Source: JARLFX01 sp036404255 (GTDB taxonomy: Bacteria; Acidobacteriota; Terriglobia; Terriglobales; Acidobacteriaceae). From it: DNA of 7,571 bases. Position numbers and translations under genes: made by a program. The notes beneath the pieces are model-generated. The model was given only the letters and a program-made list of their open reading frames with translations, had not been told where the DNA came from and did not search any database. Shown in pieces: positions 6,151 to 7,571 of this stretch (position 1 is its first letter; each line of letters starts with the position of its first letter). The stretch covers positions 1-7,571 of the forward strand of contig DASWOP010000277.1 in the NCBI GenBank assembly GCA_036404255.1, given 5' to 3'.

Positions 6151-7230
6151 CTAGCTGCGGAGCTTCTCGGTTGCGAGGTGGGCCTGGTGGCGGCGGTAGC
6201 CGGCGAGGTAGCGGGCGTCTTCGGCGTAGGTGGTGGGGTAGATCTGCGGGACGGGCATGGGGTTCAGGCCGGCGTCTACGTTGACGAAGGTGAAGGTGCA
6301 GACGTTGCTGAGGGCGGTGCTCTTGCGGTCGCGGCTGATGCGCGTGATCGACGTTTCAACGGTGATGGAGGTCTTGCCGGTGAAGGCTACGCGGCTGACG
6401 AAGTGGAGTTTGTCGCCCATGCGGACGGGCTGGTAAAAGTTGATGCGGTCTACGGAGACGAGAAGGGCGCGGTGGCTGGCAACCATCTCAGAACAGATGT
6501 GGGCGTACATGTAGGCGCGGTGGGCGACGTAGCCGCCGAAGATTTTCTTGGGGACATTTTCCAGTTCGGGATAGGTGCGCTCCCAGCCGCTGGTGGAGAG
6601 GGGCGAGGCGAGCACGATGTTCTGCCCGGGCTGCTCCTGGGCTTCGTGGAGGGAGCGGAGGAGGGCGTACTCTTCGACGGAGGGCGGGGCTTCGGCGGCG
6701 GTGGTGTAGTTGCGGGAGCTCTCGCGGCGGAGGCGGGCGCGGGCGGCGCGGGCGTTGTCAAGCTTGCTGCGGTATTCGAGGCCGTGGAGGGGGACGCTGT
6801 GTTCTTCGCCGGCTTCGTCGTTCATGCGGGCGACCATGGTGAAGTAGCAGGAGGCGACGTGGAGCGCGGGGGTGCCGGGCGTACCGGGCTGCTCGATGCG
6901 GACGCCGACTTCAAGCGAGGTGGTGCCGACGAGATTGACGCGGGCGCGGAGAACCATGTCGCGGTTTGAGTCTGGCACGTTGCGGACGAGCATGGAGTCC
7001 ATCGCGGCGGTGACAACGCGGGCGGTGGGGTATTGGCGGTGGACGTAGCGGAGGGCGGTGTCTTCGGCGAGTTTGTCGAGGACTTCGAGGAGGAGGCCGA
7101 CGCGGAGGTTGGAACGGACGGGCTCGTCGGTGAGGAGAAAGTGACGGCGGAGGCGGGCGTCTGTGCTGAATTTGAGGCGACGTATGACGGATGTCTGGGT
7201 GGGATTTAAGGTGGGGTGTTTATCTAACAT
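6151..7230 (-). CDS. Double-hotdog acyl-CoA thioesterase (ACOT9-like)
   Basis: A 359-residue protein with two hotdog domains in tandem, as in mitochondrial ACOT9 and its bacterial relatives, which hydrolyse acyl-CoA to free acid plus CoA. Domain 1 (about 40-137) has RVGLLLEVLDKLAEDTALRY, VVTAAMDSMLVRNV (72-85) and LRARVNLVGTTSLEVGVRIE. Domain 2 (about 227-325) has the family hallmark KKIFGGYVAHRAYMYAHI (228-245), then VSVDRINFYQPVRMGDKLHF and GKTSITVETSITRI. Between them lies a charged linker rich in Arg and Ala. The acyl chain preference is unknown. No export signal. The start ATG at 7230 has no good ribosome-binding site but fits the family N-terminus. The codons strongly prefer C and G at third positions, more visibly than in the other genes here. 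It diverges from the XRE gene with 89 bases between starts. Confidence 0.93.
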   Translation of the reverse strand: MLDKHPTLNPTQTSVIRRLKFSTDARLRRHFLLTDEPVRSNLRVGLLLEVLDKLAEDTALRYVHRQYPTARVVTAAMDSMLVRNVPDSNRDMVLRARVNLVGTTSLEVGVRIEQPGTPGTPALHVASCYFTMVARMNDEAGEEHSVPLHGLEYRSKLDNARAARARLRRESSRNYTTAAEAPPSVEEYALLRSLHEAQEQPGQNIVLASPLSTSGWERTYPELENVPKKIFGGYVAHRAYMYAHICSEMVASHRALLVSVDRINFYQPVRMGDKLHFVSRVAFTGKTSITVETSITRISRDRKSTALSNVCTFTFVNVDAGLNPMPVPQIYPTTYAEDARYLAGYRRHQAHLATEKLRS

Positions 7231-7253
7231 GACGCTGTGAGGATAGCAGATGC

Positions 7254-7299
7254 GGGGATAAAGAGGCGTTTGCGCGCTCTATCCCCATTTTGGGATAAT
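7254..7299 (+). promoter_or_regulatory. GGGATA half-sites and -10-like box before the XRE gene
   Basis: GGGATA occurs at 7255-7260 and 7292-7297 on the plus strand, and its complement TATCCC at 7280-7285. The last two form a 6-base inverted repeat around CATTTT. GATAAT at 7294-7299 overlaps the last half-site and could be the -10 box of the XRE gene; no good -35 is visible. Autorepression by the XRE protein is the likely meaning, by analogy with other antitoxin promoters. Confidence 0.4.
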
Positions 7300-7319
7300 G
7301 CGGGCGAGGAGTTTGTTCT

Positions 7320-7571
7320 ATGCGCAAAGGCACTACGAAGAACGACAGGGCTGAAGGCGTTACCCACATCACGCCTTCGTGCGGCAATGTATTTGCAGAT
7401 CTTGGGCTGCCGAATGCGGAAGAGTTGGGGACCAAGCTGCGGCTGGGTGTCGCGATTGAGCGAATTATTGAGAAGCGCGGGCTTTCGCAGGCGGAGGCGG
7501 CGAAGGTGCTGGGGGTGAATCAGCCGAAGGTGTCTGCGCTGATGGGGTTCAAGCTGGAAGGGTTCTCCGTG
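7320..7571 (+). CDS. HigA-like XRE-family antitoxin/regulator, 3' end cut
   Basis: 84 codons are open from ATG 7320 to the window edge. A ribosome-binding site, GAGGAG (7306-7311), lies eight bases upstream. The protein begins MRKGTTKNDRAEGVTHITPS, then FADLGLPNAEEL, followed by a Cro/C1-type helix-turn-helix: LSQAEAAKVLGVNQPKVSAL (55-74). The order (short tail, PSxGNVFADLG, HTH ending KVSALM...GFSV) matches the HTH_37 group of XRE proteins, many of which are antitoxins of RelE/HigB-like toxins. In that group the toxin gene usually lies just upstream. Here the upstream gene is the divergent thioesterase, so a toxin, if any, would have to be downstream outside the window, or the protein acts as a lone regulator. 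Confidence 0.88.
   Translation, partial: MRKGTTKNDRAEGVTHITPSCGNVFADLGLPNAEELGTKLRLGVAIERIIEKRGLSQAEAAKVLGVNQPKVSALMGFKLEGFSV

Noticed and set aside
6142..6969. Long open frame (275 codons) on the plus strand, opposite the thioesterase.
   Set aside because: Its translation is almost only Ala, Gly, Val, Asp and Glu, the usual mirror of a high-GC gene. The opposite strand has clear double-hotdog motifs.

Overview
The window reads as an ordinary chromosomal stretch of a GC-rich, free-living bacterium. I would place it in the Acidobacteriota (Terriglobia / Acidobacteriaceae type). That is inference from three things: the protein style, an isolated secreted GH92 mannosidase next to murQ, and intergenic repeats whose spurious translations read VILSAAKNLL / CPERSR. 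I remember those strings from many acidobacterial and some other genomes. No rRNA, tRNA, CRISPR array, integrase or transposase is visible.

Layout. 2-736 (+) is the 3' part of murQ, which opens N-acetylmuramate 6-phosphate in peptidoglycan recycling. 737-973 is a convergent intergenic gap that starts with helically phased CACGGT repeats. 974-3292 (-) is a secreted GH92 alpha-mannosidase. 3293-3578 is a gap filled with short dispersed-repeat copies. 3579-4196 (-) is a TetR-family repressor of the WHG C-terminal type. It diverges from 4373-4867 (+), a 164-residue protein I cannot assign to a family. Between them lies a near-perfect symmetric double operator (4245-4281) next to a consensus -10 box. 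4868-5005 is a convergent gap with a nested inverted repeat. 5006-5986 (-) is an SDR oxidoreductase, and 6151-7230 (-) is a double-hotdog acyl-CoA thioesterase. 7320-7571 (+) is the start of a HigA-like XRE antitoxin or regulator, cut by the window edge, with GGGATA half-sites in its promoter region.

How the genes relate. murQ and the GH92 enzyme both deal with sugars (cell-wall amino sugar, mannoside) but converge, so they are not an operon. The TetR gene and the unknown gene look like one regulatory unit: a repressor controlling itself and its divergent neighbour. The SDR converges on the unknown gene and could belong to the same detoxification or small-molecule function, but nothing in the sequence proves this. 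The thioesterase and the XRE gene diverge and share a short promoter region.

I do not see a clear new multi-gene system. The best leads are the TetR/unknown-protein pair with its double operator, the nested inverted repeat at 4900-4976, the phased CACGGT array after murQ, and the XRE antitoxin with no toxin gene directly upstream.
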